A stretch of DNA of 34,078 bases from Agrobacterium rubi TR3 = NBRC 13261 (GCF_000739935.1 NZ_BBJU01000005.1:1-34078), one strand, 5' to 3'. Positions 1-8,390 are shown, counted from the stretch's first letter. Notes: generated from the sequence alone by a model not told the origin. Numbers and translations: made by a program.

Positions 1-2
1 TC

Positions 3-146
3 GGCTCGTGGTTGGCAGGTCGCCCTTCTTCAGCGCTCGATACGTCGTTAGCGGATGACGCAGAGGGTGAGATGTCCAGCGAAGCAAGCGCCCAGCCAAT
101 CTCCCCACCTGAGGGGGAGATGCCCGGCAGGACAGAGGGGGGTAGC
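3..146. repeat. Rhizobial palindromic repeat lying in frame inside ribD
   Basis: This stretch has the look of the short dispersed palindromic elements common between genes of Rhizobiaceae. Its core is a perfect 8-bp inverted repeat, ATCTCCCC (99-106) and GGGGAGAT (114-121) around a 7-base loop, followed by a GCCCGGCAGGACAGAGGGG tract. The family assignment is from memory of rhizobial genomes. No second copy was seen in this window. The left boundary lies at or beyond the window edge; the right boundary is set where RibD-like or tandem-duplicated sequence resumes. Confidence 0.65.
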
Positions 147-488
147 GCCACCCACAAGCAGTCCGAACTCGAAGCCACCCACAAACGCCAACACCTCGAA
201 GCCTCGGGCGTCGAAATCCTGGAAGTCCCAGACCTCGCCACTCTCCTCACCATTCTCGCCAACCGCGGAATGTCGGAGCTTCTGGTCGAAGGTGGCGCTT
301 ACGTCGCAAAATCCTTCCTTGAGGCTGGGCTCGTGGATCGTATTCTGCTGTTCGAAAGCCCTGTTGTCATCGGCGCTGGCGGGCTTGAAAGCCCGCTCAC
401 CCGTGCCGATATCCCAGAGGAATTTACCTTTGTCGGCGAAACTGCTTACGGGCCGGATCGCTGTTTTGAATTTGAAAGGCCGCTTTGA
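3..488 (+). CDS. ribD: RibD C-terminal part (pyrimidine deaminase/reductase), 5' end outside window
   Basis: RibD carries out deamination and side-chain reduction of the pyrimidine intermediate in riboflavin synthesis; only the end of the reductase domain is present. From about base 195 the translation is typical RibD: a GVEIL strand, then LLVEGGA (NADPH/substrate region) and AGLVDRILLF, ending GPDRCFEFERPL. The frame is open to the left edge, so the gene is partial. The first ~190 bases do not look like RibD: they translate a palindromic intergenic-type repeat (residues such as SPPEGEMPGRTEGG) that stays in frame and joins the reductase domain in the loop before the GVEIL strand. The TGA stop overlaps the ATG of ribE (TGATG), so the two are translationally coupled. 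The identity is sure from the C-terminal part; whether the enzyme still works with the insert cannot be told from sequence. Confidence 0.88.
   Translation, partial: GSWLAGRPSSALDTSLADDAEGEMSSEASAQPISPPEGEMPGRTEGGSATHKQSELEATHKRQHLEASGVEILEVPDLATLLTILANRGMSELLVEGGAYVAKSFLEAGLVDRILLFESPVVIGAGGLESPLTRADIPEEFTFVGETAYGPDRCFEFERPL
147..203 (+). repeat. 27-bp imperfect tandem duplication at the repeat/ribD junction
   Basis: GCCACCCACAA occurs at 147-157 and 174-184, and CTCGAAGCC at 168-176 and 195-203, both with a 27-base period. The result is two imperfect 9-codon units that keep the frame and give the residue string ATHK twice. It sits at the right edge of the palindromic insert and may be a trace of the insertion event. 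Confidence 0.7.
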
Positions 489-1105
489 TGTTTACCGGAA
501 TTGTCACTGATGTCGGAACCGTGTCCGAGCTTGAGGCGCTGCCGGAAGGCGTGCGGCTGCGCGTTGCGACGAGTTATGACCCCAAAACCATCGACATCGG
601 CGCATCGATTTCCCATGGCGGTGTGTGTCTGACGGTGACGAAGCTGCCGGAACAGGGCAGCAATGAACGCTGGTTTGAGGTCGAGGCCTGGGAAGAGGCG
701 CTTCGCTTGACCACCATTGCCAGCTGGACGAAGGATACGCGCGTCAATCTGGAGCGGGCGCTGAAGATTGGCGACGAACTCGGCGGTCACATCGTATCCG
801 GCCATGTGGATGACAAGGCGGAGATACTGTCCATCGAGCCGGAAGGTGAGGCGGTGCGCATTCGTCTTCGCGCACCAGAACATCTGGCGAAATTCGTCGC
901 TCCCAAAGGCTCCATCGCGCTGGATGGTACATCGCTGACGGTAAACGCTGTCAACGGCACGGATTTCGACGTTCTCCTCATCCGCCACACCCTATCTGTA
1001 ACCACATGGGGCGACCGTCAGCCGGGCGATTTCGTGAATTTCGAAGTTGATACCATGGCGCGCTATGCCGCTAGGCTGGCGGAGTTTCCGTCCGCGAAAG
1101 AATGA
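488..1105 (+). CDS. ribE: Riboflavin synthase (alpha chain)
   Basis: Converts two 6,7-dimethyl-8-ribityllumazine molecules to riboflavin, the last step of the pathway, in the cytoplasm. The 205-residue protein begins with the hallmark MFTGIV and contains two lumazine-binding barrels: the first with SISHGGVCLTV (residues ~38-48), the second with SIALDGTSLTVNAV (~139-152). The length matches the family. The ATG at 488 overlaps the ribD stop; a TTG one codon upstream is less likely because MFTGIV is almost always the true N terminus. The 3' end overlaps by 35 bp the convergent acetyltransferase pseudogene. The symbol follows current E. coli usage; some annotations call it ribC. Confidence 0.95.
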   Translation: MFTGIVTDVGTVSELEALPEGVRLRVATSYDPKTIDIGASISHGGVCLTVTKLPEQGSNERWFEVEAWEEALRLTTIASWTKDTRVNLERALKIGDELGGHIVSGHVDDKAEILSIEPEGEAVRIRLRAPEHLAKFVAPKGSIALDGTSLTVNAVNGTDFDVLLIRHTLSVTTWGDRQPGDFVNFEVDTMARYAARLAEFPSAKE

Positions 1106-1604
1106 CGATTTCGCCATTGTAGTTGGTGCGGGCAATCTCCACAAAACCGAGCTTACCTGCCAGCTTCAGCGACGCGCGATTGTCCGGATGAATGATGGAT
1201 GTCATCGGCAGGTCCGGAAAGTTTGCCTTTGCCCATTGGATCAGCGCGGAGACGGCTTCAAACGCATAACCCTTGCCGTGGCAATCGGGAAAAAGAATCC
1301 AACCGGTTTCCAATGTACCTTCGACGGAGGGCGTGATCTCTCGACGCGCTTCATGGAAGCCCGCTTCGCCGATGAAACGACCGCTCTCCTTTTCCTCGAT
1401 CGCCATGAAACCGAAGCCTAGATGGTGCTAGTGTCCGGCAGAGCGCAGCATTTTGGTCCAGCTTTGTTCGCGGGTGGCTGGTGTTCCACTGATATAACGC
1501 ACGACGTCCGGGTCAGCCCACAGCGCCACGTAGTCTGGGAAATCATCGAGGTGATGTGATCTGAGGATAAGGCGAGGGGTTTCTATGATCGGGATGCTGT
1601 GCAA
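1071..1604 (-). pseudogene. GNAT acetyltransferase interrupted by one amber codon
   Basis: Reading the minus strand from a TTG at 1604 gives a full-length RimJ/RimL-type acetyltransferase of 177 codons: an N-terminal ETPRLILR strand, ADPDVVRYISG, the acetyl-CoA loop CHGKGYAFEA and the terminal NRASLKLAGKLGFVEIAR. One in-frame TAG (1428-1430) stands in the motif LRSAGH*HHLGFGFMAIEEK, where related proteins usually have Trp, so a single TGG to TAG change explains it. No other stop or frameshift is present. A well-placed GGAG (1611-1614, six bases before the TTG) supports the start. A 111-codon frame from the ATG at 1406 stays open but lacks the first beta strands. The gene lies antiparallel between ribE and ribH and overlaps the end of ribE by 35 bp. 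A sequencing error is the main alternative. Confidence 0.82.
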
Positions 1605-1790
1605 GCGATGCTCCTGCGGTTGTCACGCAAAAATAAACAGATTCCTGTTGCGATCAAACTGCGAAATTTTCTGATGGTGTTCGAGACCTCGGACCTGCCA
1701 TGCGCGAAAAATGCTTGCCAATCGGTGCAAGCCATGGTTTGACCGCGCCAAAAGCCGGGATGATCCGGCGCAGCTTTTCAGGAAATTCCC

Positions 1791-2237
1791 ATGTCCAAGC
1801 CTCATCTTCTCATCGTGGAAGCACGTTTTTATGACGATATGGCCGATGCCCTTCTCGACGGCGCGAAATTTGCGCTCGATGAAGCGGGTGCCACCTATGA
1901 CATCATTACCGTTCCGGGCGCTCTGGAAATCCCGCCCGCCATCGCCATGGCGCTCGACGGTGCTGACAATGACGGCACGGAGTATGACGGTTTCATCGCA
2001 CTCGGCATGGTCATTCGCGGCGAGACTTACCACTTCGATATCGTGTCCAACGAATCTTCGCGCGCATTGATGGATTTGGCCGTCAGTGAATCGCTTGCCA
2101 TCGGCAACGGCATCATGACCGTTGAAAATGAAGAACAGGCCTGGGTTCGCGTTCGCCGCTCCGACAAGGACAAAGGTGGCTTTGCGGCCCGTGCGGCGCT
2201 GACCATGATCGAACTGAAGAAAAAACTGGGTGGCTGA
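1791..2237 (+). CDS. ribH: 6,7-dimethyl-8-ribityllumazine synthase
   Basis: Condenses the RibD-pathway pyrimidine with dihydroxybutanone phosphate to lumazine, the substrate of RibE. The 148-residue protein shows VPGALEIP (residues 41-48), then [19 protein letters not shown] with the likely catalytic His at 81, and ends with [16 protein letters not shown], corresponding to the conserved C-terminal helix. An AGGA lies about eight bases before the ATG. It is followed after four bases by nusB. It is cut off from ribE by the antiparallel pseudogene, so it must be read through about 690 bases or have its own promoter in 1605-1790. No FMN riboswitch signature was seen there. Confidence 0.95.
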   Translation: MSKPHLLIVEARFYDDMADALLDGAKFALDEAGATYDIITVPGALEIPPAIAMALDGADNDGTEYDGFIALGMVIRGETYHFDIVSNESSRALMDLAVSESLAIGNGIMTVENEEQAWVRVRRSDKDKGGFAARAALTMIELKKKLGG

Positions 2238-2241
2238 GACT

Positions 2242-2739
2242 ATGAGCAACACTGAGAACGGCTCCGAGCCTCGCCCCCCGTCGACCAAGCCCGTCAACCA
2301 GCGCGGTGCTGCGCGGCTTGCTGCCGTGCAGGCGCTGTACCAGATGGATGTCGGCGGCACCGGCGTGATGGAAGTCGTCGCCGAGTATGAGGCGCATCGC
2401 CTGGGTCAGGAAGTGGACGGCGAGACCTACCTGAAGGCCGATCCTTCATGGTTCCGTTCCATCGTTGCGGGCGTCGTGCGCGACCAGACCAAGATCGACC
2501 CGCTGGTGCGTTCCGCTCTTCAGGAAGATTGGCCGCTGTCGCGCCTCGATACCACTGTGCGCGCCATTCTGCGTGCGGGTACGTTTGAAATTCTGGAGCG
2601 TAAGGACGTTCCGGTTGCCGTCATCGTGACCGAATATGTCGAGATCGCCCGTGCGTTTTTCGAACATGATGAGCCAAAGCTCGTCAATGCGGTTCTGGAC
2701 CGTATTGCCAAGCAAGTGCGCGGCGAGGCAAAACGCTAA
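2242..2739 (+). CDS. nusB: Transcription antitermination factor NusB
   Basis: NusB binds boxA RNA with NusE (ribosomal protein S10) and promotes antitermination on rRNA operons. The 165-residue protein has a flexible N terminus, then the family start [18 protein letters not shown] (the helix with the RNA-binding arginines), and ends with the helical repeat containing [13 protein letters not shown] and [10 protein letters not shown]. The ATG at 2242 is chosen; a GTG four codons upstream (2230) in the same frame would overlap ribH and is less likely. The pairing ribH-nusB is conserved in alphaproteobacteria and implies co-transcription. Confidence 0.95.
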   Translation: MSNTENGSEPRPPSTKPVNQRGAARLAAVQALYQMDVGGTGVMEVVAEYEAHRLGQEVDGETYLKADPSWFRSIVAGVVRDQTKIDPLVRSALQEDWPLSRLDTTVRAILRAGTFEILERKDVPVAVIVTEYVEIARAFFEHDEPKLVNAVLDRIAKQVRGEAKR

Positions 2740-3144
2740 GAACCCTCTTAGGAAGACAGAGCGCCGTTTCCGTTCCGGGACTCGAACACCAACTGGACGA
2801 ACCAAGCGCGATGTCTTCACGCTTGACCATTGCGCGCCCATCATGGGCTCTGCCAGGCCGCTGAGTTTCTCAGTCGGCAAGTTTGTGGGCATCTGTCTTT
2901 GCTCATTCTTTTCCTTTTTCTAAAACAAAAGCAAAAACCGCTCTGAATCAGAGTGATAAGATTTCCCGCGGTCATCTTCGGACTTGACGCGGCGGGTTTC
3001 GCCAACGCATCCTTGCCATGCAAGCCGTTATTCCTTGGAGGGGAAGACGCGGCTTACCTTGGCGTGAGGGTTAAGCTCCTTTCGCCCCGCATGGTTTCGC
3101 CCGCCGGGAAGGGAGTGAGCCCGGCACATTGGAGGTAAGTGCGA
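2740..3144 (+). other. 405-bp gap before hppA: leader with a palindrome and a possible upstream frame
   Basis: No gene with family resemblance is visible. The gap holds a 13-base palindrome CTCTGA-A-TCAGAG (2941-2953), a pyrimidine-rich tract (2901-2925), a short CTTGC/GCAAG hairpin near 3014-3026 and an internal GGAGGGG (about 3039-3045). A frame from 2953 (GTG) or 3091 (ATG) runs to a TAA at 3136-3138, so its stop lies directly on the hppA ribosome-binding site. There is no convincing nusB terminator. A structured leader or leader peptide is possible but unproven. Confidence 0.45.
3131..3135 (+). promoter_or_regulatory. Ribosome-binding site that decides the hppA start
   Basis: GGAGG nine bases before the ATG at 3145. 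The in-frame GTG at 3139 would be only three bases away, which argues for the ATG. Confidence 0.7.
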
Positions 3145-5283
3145 ATGACCGTCATTGCATTGGTAATTTTATGCGGTGTCCTGTCCGTGGTGTATGCGGT
3201 GTGGGCAACGAAAAGCGTTCTGGATGCCGATCAGGGTAGCGAGCGCATGCAGGAAATAGCAAGCTATATCAGGGAGGGCGCGCAGGCGTATCTCGCCCGT
3301 CAATATCTTACCATCGCAATCGTCGGTATCATCGTCGCAGCCGCGGTCTGGTTCTTTCTGTCGCCGGAAGCATCGATTGGCTTCATCATCGGTGCCGTCT
3401 TGTCCGGTGCCGCAGGCTTTATCGGCATGCATGTGTCGGTGCGCGCCAATCTGCGCACGGCGCAGGCCGCATCCCATAGTCTTGCCGCAGGTCTCGATAT
3501 CGCCTTCAAATCCGGTGCCATCACCGGCATGCTGGTGGCCGGTCTCGCGCTCTTGGGCGTTTCCATCTACTACCTCGTGCTGACAGCGGGGCTTGGCCAC
3601 GCGACCGGTTCGCGTGAGGTGATCGACGCGCTTGTGTCGCTTGGCTTCGGCGCATCGCTCATTTCCATCTTTGCCCGTTTGGGCGGCGGCATCTTTACCA
3701 AGGGTGCCGATGTCGGTGGCGATCTGGTTGGTAAGGTCGAGGCTGGTATTCCGGAAGATGATCCACGTAACCCCGCCACCATCGCCGACAATGTCGGTGA
3801 TAATGTCGGCGATTGCGCTGGCATGGCCGCTGACCTGTTCGAGACCTATGCAGTCTCTGTAGTCGCAACCATGGTTCTCGCCGCGATCTTTTTCGCCGGT
3901 GCGCCGGTGCTTGAAAGTGCCATGCTGTATCCGCTGGCCATCTGCGGTGTTTGCGCACTGACCTCGATTGCCGGGACGTTCTTCGTCAAGCTCGGTACCA
4001 ACAATTCCATCATGGGTGCTCTCTATAAGGGCCTGATCGCCACGGGCGTCTTCTCCGTTGCGGGCCTTGCGGTCGCAACGTCGCTGACCATCGGCTGGGG
4101 CTCCATCGGCACCGTGGCGGGCAGGGACATCACCGGCACCAACCTGTTCATGTGCGGTATCGTCGGTCTGCTGGTCACGGCGCTGATCGTCGTCATTACG
4201 GAATATTACACCGGCACCAACAAGCGTCCGGTCAATTCCATCGCACAGGCCTCCGTCACAGGGCATGGCACCAACGTCATTCAAGGCTTGGCCGTCTCGC
4301 TGGAATCAACGGCCCTTCCAGCCATCGTCATCGTCGGCGGTATTCTGTCGACCTACCAACTCGCAGGCCTGTTCGGCACCGGCATTGCCGTGACTGCCAT
4401 GATCGGCATTGCGGGCATGATCGTCGCGCTCGATGCATTCGGTCCGGTCACGGATAATGCTGGTGGCATCGCGGAAATGGCGGGGCTCGATCCAGATGTG
4501 CGCAAGGCAACCGATGCGCTGGATGCAGTCGGCAATACCACCAAGGCTGTCACTAAGGGCTATGCCATCGGTTCGGCGGGTCTTGGTGCTCTCGTGCTGT
4601 TTGCGGCCTATTCCAATGACCTTGCCTATTTCGCGGCCAACGGCGATCTCTATCCCTACTTCAAGGATATCGGCGACATTTCCTTCAGCCTGTCCAATCC
4701 ATACGTGGTTGCAGGACTGTTATTCGGGGGCATGATTCCCTACCTCTTTGGCGGCATCGCCATGACGGCAGTCGGCAAGGCCGCTGGCTCCATCGTTGAA
4801 GAAGTTCGCCGCCAGTTCCACGAAAAGCCAGGCATTATGCTTGGTACGGAAAAGCCAGATTACGGTCGTGCTGTGGATATCCTGACCAAGGCAGCTATTC
4901 GCGAAATGGTTGTTCCCTCGTTGCTGCCGGTGCTGGCGCCGCTCGTCGTTTATTTCGGCGTGCTGCTTATTTCCGGCTCCAAGGCCTCGGCCTTTGCCGC
5001 ACTCGGCGCGTCGCTTCTTGGTGTCATAATCAACGGCCTGTTCGTGGCTATCTCTATGACATCAGGTGGCGGTGCCTGGGATAATGCCAAGAAGAGCTTC
5101 GAAGATGGCTTTATCGACAAGGATGGCGTCACGCATCTCAAGGGCTCTGATGCGCACAAGGCATCGGTGACGGGTGACACTGTCGGCGATCCCTACAAGG
5201 ATACGGCCGGCCCTGCGGTCAATCCGGCGATCAAGATCACCAATATCGTGGCGTTGTTGTTACTGGCTGTGCTGGCGCACTGA
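3145..5283 (+). CDS. hppA: K+-independent proton-pumping pyrophosphatase
   Basis: Integral membrane enzyme that hydrolyses pyrophosphate and pumps protons. The 712-residue protein is multi-spanning (about 16 hydrophobic segments) and the usual length. The substrate site is visible as [32 protein letters not shown] (residues ~189-220), with the acidic [11 protein letters not shown] motif further on and a C-terminal second acidic cluster ([18 protein letters not shown]). In the motif GNTTKAV the residue after GNTT is Lys (residue 467), the marker of the K+-independent subfamily (K+-dependent enzymes have Ala). In agrobacteria such pumps are known in acidocalcisome-like granules. The gene is monocistronic: long leader in front, strong terminator behind. 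Confidence 0.97.
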   Translation: MTVIALVILCGVLSVVYAVWATKSVLDADQGSERMQEIASYIREGAQAYLARQYLTIAIVGIIVAAAVWFFLSPEASIGFIIGAVLSGAAGFIGMHVSVRANLRTAQAASHSLAAGLDIAFKSGAITGMLVAGLALLGVSIYYLVLTAGLGHATGSREVIDALVSLGFGASLISIFARLGGGIFTKGADVGGDLVGKVEAGIPEDDPRNPATIADNVGDNVGDCAGMAADLFETYAVSVVATMVLAAIFFAGAPVLESAMLYPLAICGVCALTSIAGTFFVKLGTNNSIMGALYKGLIATGVFSVAGLAVATSLTIGWGSIGTVAGRDITGTNLFMCGIVGLLVTALIVVITEYYTGTNKRPVNSIAQASVTGHGTNVIQGLAVSLESTALPAIVIVGGILSTYQLAGLFGTGIAVTAMIGIAGMIVALDAFGPVTDNAGGIAEMAGLDPDVRKATDALDAVGNTTKAVTKGYAIGSAGLGALVLFAAYSNDLAYFAANGDLYPYFKDIGDISFSLSNPYVVAGLLFGGMIPYLFGGIAMTAVGKAAGSIVEEVRRQFHEKPGIMLGTEKPDYGRAVDILTKAAIREMVVPSLLPVLAPLVVYFGVLLISGSKASAFAALGASLLGVIINGLFVAISMTSGGGAWDNAKKSFEDGFIDKDGVTHLKGSDAHKASVTGDTVGDPYKDTAGPAVNPAIKITNIVALLLLAVLAH

Positions 5284-5294
5284 CGTCTGAAACG

Positions 5295-5327
5295 AAAAAG
5301 CCCGCGAGATCGTCTCGCGGGCTTTTT
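5295..5327. terminator. Bidirectional terminator between hppA and bamE
   Basis: Perfect 15-bp inverted repeat (5295-5309 and 5313-5327) with a 3-base loop. It starts with five A and ends with five T, so it can end transcripts on both strands. Confidence 0.92.
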
Positions 5328-5346
5328 GAATCGTTCATTGTCTTGA

Positions 5347-5886
5347 TCAGAAGCCGCTGCCGTTGTCGCCGCTCTGGCCCAGAATGCTCTTTGCGATACC
5401 CGCGCCTGCGGTGCCGCCAGACAGAAGCTGTTGCAGGAAGGTGAGGTCCTTGCCGCCTGTTGGGGTGGTGCGGGAAATCGTATCGAACACCTTGCCGTCC
5501 TGAAGCGTGTAGTTCGCCTTTTGCGAAACGACGCCGTTCTTGTCGAAATAGATTGCCAGAATGGTCTGTTCGACCAGCTGCGGCTTCATGAAGGCTGCCT
5601 TGCGCACGCGCTTCTGGGAGATGTAGTAGAAAACTTCATTGCCGAAGGTGGCCGTTGTCGAAGGCGTGCCCATGGTCAGCAATACCTGTTCGCGGCTGGA
5701 GCCGACAGGGATAAGCTGGAGGGACTGTTCGTCGGCCACGTAACCATTGTGGAAAACGTCGGTGGTGCTGGAGCAGGCCGTCAGCAGGCTGGATGCGATG
5801 ACGATCGCCACGGCAGTCTTGCTGAGAAACTTGGTCTGCGTTCCGGATTTCTGCTTGCTCACCTGCGTTTCCCCGACTGCGATCAT
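5347..5886 (-). CDS. bamE: Outer membrane assembly lipoprotein BamE (SmpA/OmlA family)
   Basis: BamE is an accessory lipoprotein of the BAM complex that inserts beta-barrel proteins in the outer membrane. The protein has a hydrophobic signal segment ending in a lipobox LLTAC (Cys 38 with the ATG at 5886). A typical SmpA/OmlA domain follows: G-S-S-R-E-Q-V-L-L-TMGTPS, FYYISQK, and a beta strand with IYFDKNGVV. A Gly-rich C-terminal tail is common in rhizobial members. The start at 5886 has GGAAGG upstream; a GTG at 5862, giving a shorter N terminus before the signal segment, is an alternative. It is transcribed away from the bc1 chaperone gene. Confidence 0.88.
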   Translation of the reverse strand: MIAVGETQVSKQKSGTQTKFLSKTAVAIVIASSLLTACSSTTDVFHNGYVADEQSLQLIPVGSSREQVLLTMGTPSTTATFGNEVFYYISQKRVRKAAFMKPQLVEQTILAIYFDKNGVVSQKANYTLQDGKVFDTISRTTPTGGKDLTFLQQLLSGGTAGAGIAKSILGQSGDNGSGF

Positions 5887-6114
5887 GAATGGCACCTTCC
5901 GGCATTGCGTGTTGTACCGCTTCTGTACACACGATTATGTCAATCCGGGGACATGAAATCCCCGTTTCACAAAGGAATGCAATGATTGGCCGATGATCAA
6001 GCTGACCTGAACGGCATTGCAATTCTCGGATGCTTCGGTAAACCAGCTTTGGCAATCATGCAACAAGTGCAATGGGCGAGACGTGATTTCGTCGATCAAT
6101 ATTCGGAAATTTCG

Positions 6115-6651
6115 ATGGTGTTCGGCCTTTTCAAAAAGAAAAACAACAATCAGGCCATCGTTGATCGGCAATATACCACGCTGACGACCGCCGCTCGCCA
6201 TCCGGATTTCTATCTTCACCTTGGCGTGCCGGATACGGTCATGGGTCGCTTCGAGCTTCTGGCCATCGTGATGATTCTGTATTTCCGCCGGATGAAGACC
6301 GCCACGACCAGCGGCCAGGAGATTGCGCAAGAGATCATCGACGCTTTTTTTCAGGACCTCGATCACTCCATGCGCGAGCTTGGCATCGGTGACCAGGGTG
6401 TGCCCAAACGCATGAAGAAATTCGCTGGAATGTTCTACGGCCGGCTTGAAGCCTATGCCGCAGCGCTCGATGCTTCGGACGCGACAGCCCTTGCGGCAGC
6501 CCTTGCACGCAATATATACCCCCAGGCAGACGCGTCCGCGCCCGATATGCGCGGACTTGCCAATTGGATGATGGTGGCCGCCGATGCGTTGTCCGCGCAA
6601 TCGGAAGACTTGATTGCGACTGGGCGCGTGACGCTGCCCGCCCCGGTTTGA
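6115..6651 (+). CDS. Ubiquinol-cytochrome c chaperone family protein
   Basis: Related to mitochondrial Cbp3/UQCC1, which assists cytochrome b assembly into complex bc1. The 178-residue protein contains the family landmarks RHPDFYLHLGVPDTVMGRFE (residues ~23-42), ILYFRR, a helical stretch with DLDHSMRELGIGDQGVPKRMKKFAGMFYGRL, and a C-terminal helix with LANWMMVAAD. The start at ATG 6115 (MVFGLFKKK) is preferred because the upstream residues in the same frame look non-coding. It is followed after 10 bases by the yceD-like gene, an order conserved in Rhizobiales. The bacterial role is inferred from the family. Confidence 0.88.
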   Translation: MVFGLFKKKNNNQAIVDRQYTTLTTAARHPDFYLHLGVPDTVMGRFELLAIVMILYFRRMKTATTSGQEIAQEIIDAFFQDLDHSMRELGIGDQGVPKRMKKFAGMFYGRLEAYAAALDASDATALAAALARNIYPQADASAPDMRGLANWMMVAADALSAQSEDLIATGRVTLPAPV

Positions 6652-6661
6652 AGAGGTTTCG

Positions 6662-7225
6662 ATGAATTCGCAACATGCGGCCAATGACGACGTTCCTTTT
6701 TCCTATCCTGTGAAGGTAGGCCATATTTCCGCCAATCCCGTCAGGATTGGTCTCACCGCGAGTCCTGAGGAATTGGTTGGGCTGGCGAAATTGTGGGATG
6801 TCGTATCCGTTGAATATTTGAAAAGCGAATTGCAGGTTACGCGTTGGAAAAGGGATGGATTGAGGATTACGGGCGATGTGAAAGCCGCGCTCACTCAGTC
6901 TTGCGTGGTAACGCTCGAACCGGTTTCGAGCGTGATCAATGAGAAGATCGAGCAGATTTTCGTGCCGGAAGGCTCAAAACTGGCCCGTATGATGACCAAC
7001 GAGCAAGGCGAGATCGTCTTGGACCCGGATGGTCCAGACAGCCCGGATCAGTTCACCGGCGACACCATCGATGTCGGTGTCGTCGTTGCTGAATTTGCAG
7101 CCCTTGCCATCGATCCCTATCCCCGCAAGCCGGACGTCGATTTCGCTGGTTTCGGTGAAGAGAAGGCAGAAGAAGACCAAAAACCATCGCCCTTCGCGGC
7201 GCTCAAGGACTGGAAAAAAGACTGA
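6662..7225 (+). CDS. YceD/DUF177 family protein
   Basis: Members of this family (YceD in E. coli, DUF177 in plants) affect accumulation of 23S rRNA and are usually encoded next to rpmF and plsX. The 187-residue protein has the family core around residues 50-115: the strand DVKAALTQSCVVTLEPV with the conserved Cys, then IFVPEG, followed by an acidic segment, GVVVAEFAALAIDPYPRKP, and a charged C-terminal tail ending in FAALKDWKKD. The gene sits directly before plsX as in many proteobacteria, but no rpmF lies between them, as is usual in Rhizobiales. Confidence 0.85.
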   Translation: MNSQHAANDDVPFSYPVKVGHISANPVRIGLTASPEELVGLAKLWDVVSVEYLKSELQVTRWKRDGLRITGDVKAALTQSCVVTLEPVSSVINEKIEQIFVPEGSKLARMMTNEQGEIVLDPDGPDSPDQFTGDTIDVGVVVAEFAALAIDPYPRKPDVDFAGFGEEKAEEDQKPSPFAALKDWKKD

Positions 7226-7230
7226 ATGCG

Positions 7231-7246
7231 ATTGGTTATGACCAAT
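7231..7246. promoter_or_regulatory. Inverted repeat in the plsX leader, possible operator
   Basis: ATTGGT (7231-7236) and ACCAAT (7241-7246) form a perfect dyad around TATG, 80 bases before the plsX start. Six-base arms of this type are typical of dimeric regulators; the sequence resembles GntR/FadR-type sites but with a four-base centre. No regulator can be named. Confidence 0.4.
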
Positions 7247-7325
7247 AATTCAGTTGTAAGAGAGCGCGGAAACGGTATTTTCGCGCAAAATTCCACCGCA
7301 CAGCGGTAAGAAGGATCAGGGACGA

Positions 7326-8390
7326 GTGATCAGAATAGCAATTGACGTCATGGGCGGAGACTTTGGCCCTGATGTTGCCATCCCAGGTGCTGCAAAGGCA
7401 CTGGAGCGGCATACCGATGTAACCTTTCTGCTTTATGGACAGAAGGCCATATGTGAACCTATTCTCGCGCAATTTCCAACGCTTCGGGACAAATCGCAGT
7501 TTTTCGATTGCGAAGTGTCCGTCACCATGGACGAAAAGCCCAGCCAGGCTTTGCGCCGCGGCCGTTACGTTTCCAGCATGTGGCGTGCCATCGAGGCCGT
7601 GAAGGTCGGTGAGGCCGATGTCGTCGTCTCCGCTGGTAACACCGGCGCTTTGATGGCCATGGCGAAATTCTGCCTGCGCACCATGGCGCGGATCGAACGG
7701 CCTGCAATTGCAGGCATTTGGCCAACGACACGCGGCGAAAGCATCGTTCTTGATGTGGGTGCGACCATCGGTGCGGATTCGCAACAGCTTCTCGACTTTG
7801 CCATCATGGGCGGCGCCATGGCGCGCGCGCTTTTCGATATCGACCGCCCGACGGTCGGCCTTCTCAACGTCGGCGTCGAAGAGGTCAAGGGCCAGGACGA
7901 GGTGCGCGAAGCGGGCCGTCTCATCCGTGAAGCGGATCTCGGGACCATCGATTACCGCGGTTTCGTTGAAGGCAATGACATCGGCAAGGGCACGGTCGAT
8001 GTGGTCGTGACCGAAGGCTTTACCGGCAATATCGCTCTGAAAACGGCCGAAGGCACCGCCCGTCAGATCAACACGCTTCTGCGTGAGGCGATTTCCCGCA
8101 GCTTCATTGCCAAGATTGGCTATATCCTGGCGAAAAGTGCGTTTGATGTGCTGCGCGAGAAAATGGACCCGCGCAAGGTCAATGGCGGCGTGTTTCTCGG
8201 TCTGAACGGCATCGTCATCAAGAGCCATGGCAGCACCGATGCGCTCGGTTTCGCATCGGCGATCGATGTGGGCTATGATATGGCGCATAACGGTTTGACC
8301 GCGAAAATAGAAAATGATTTGAAAGCATACCACGCAAGACGTCTTCCGCCTCCGGCACCCGAAGCGCTCGTGGTTGATGAGGAACTATAG
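7326..8390 (+). CDS. plsX: Phosphate acyltransferase PlsX
   Basis: Makes acyl-phosphate from acyl-ACP, feeding PlsY in phospholipid synthesis; peripheral to the inner membrane. The 354-residue protein begins with the hallmark [21 protein letters not shown] and has the family motifs [11 protein letters not shown] (residues ~99-109), [12 protein letters not shown], the NVGVEEVKG segment, and [21 protein letters not shown]. The start is a GTG at 7326 with AGGGA upstream; an ATG start would remove the conserved first strand. The TAG stop is followed at once by the ATG of fabH, so the two are coupled. Confidence 0.96.
   Translation: MIRIAIDVMGGDFGPDVAIPGAAKALERHTDVTFLLYGQKAICEPILAQFPTLRDKSQFFDCEVSVTMDEKPSQALRRGRYVSSMWRAIEAVKVGEADVVVSAGNTGALMAMAKFCLRTMARIERPAIAGIWPTTRGESIVLDVGATIGADSQQLLDFAIMGGAMARALFDIDRPTVGLLNVGVEEVKGQDEVREAGRLIREADLGTIDYRGFVEGNDIGKGTVDVVVTEGFTGNIALKTAEGTARQINTLLREAISRSFIAKIGYILAKSAFDVLREKMDPRKVNGGVFLGLNGIVIKSHGSTDALGFASAIDVGYDMAHNGLTAKIENDLKAYHARRLPPPAPEALVVDEEL

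Noticed and set aside
1605..1790. FMN riboswitch before ribH
   Set aside because: None of the conserved FMN-element boxes could be found on either strand of this 186-base gap.
2765..2845. Possible minus-strand tRNA suggested by GGGACTCGAAC
   Set aside because: The T-loop-like word is there, but the T-stem does not pair and no acceptor or anticodon stem could be built around it.
3169..4284. Long antisense open frame of 371 codons within hppA
   Set aside because: It is the shadow of a GC-rich gene; the translation is rich in Asp, Gly, Arg and His with no family pattern. Similar antisense frames at 17295-18638 and 22806-24023 were rejected for the same reason.
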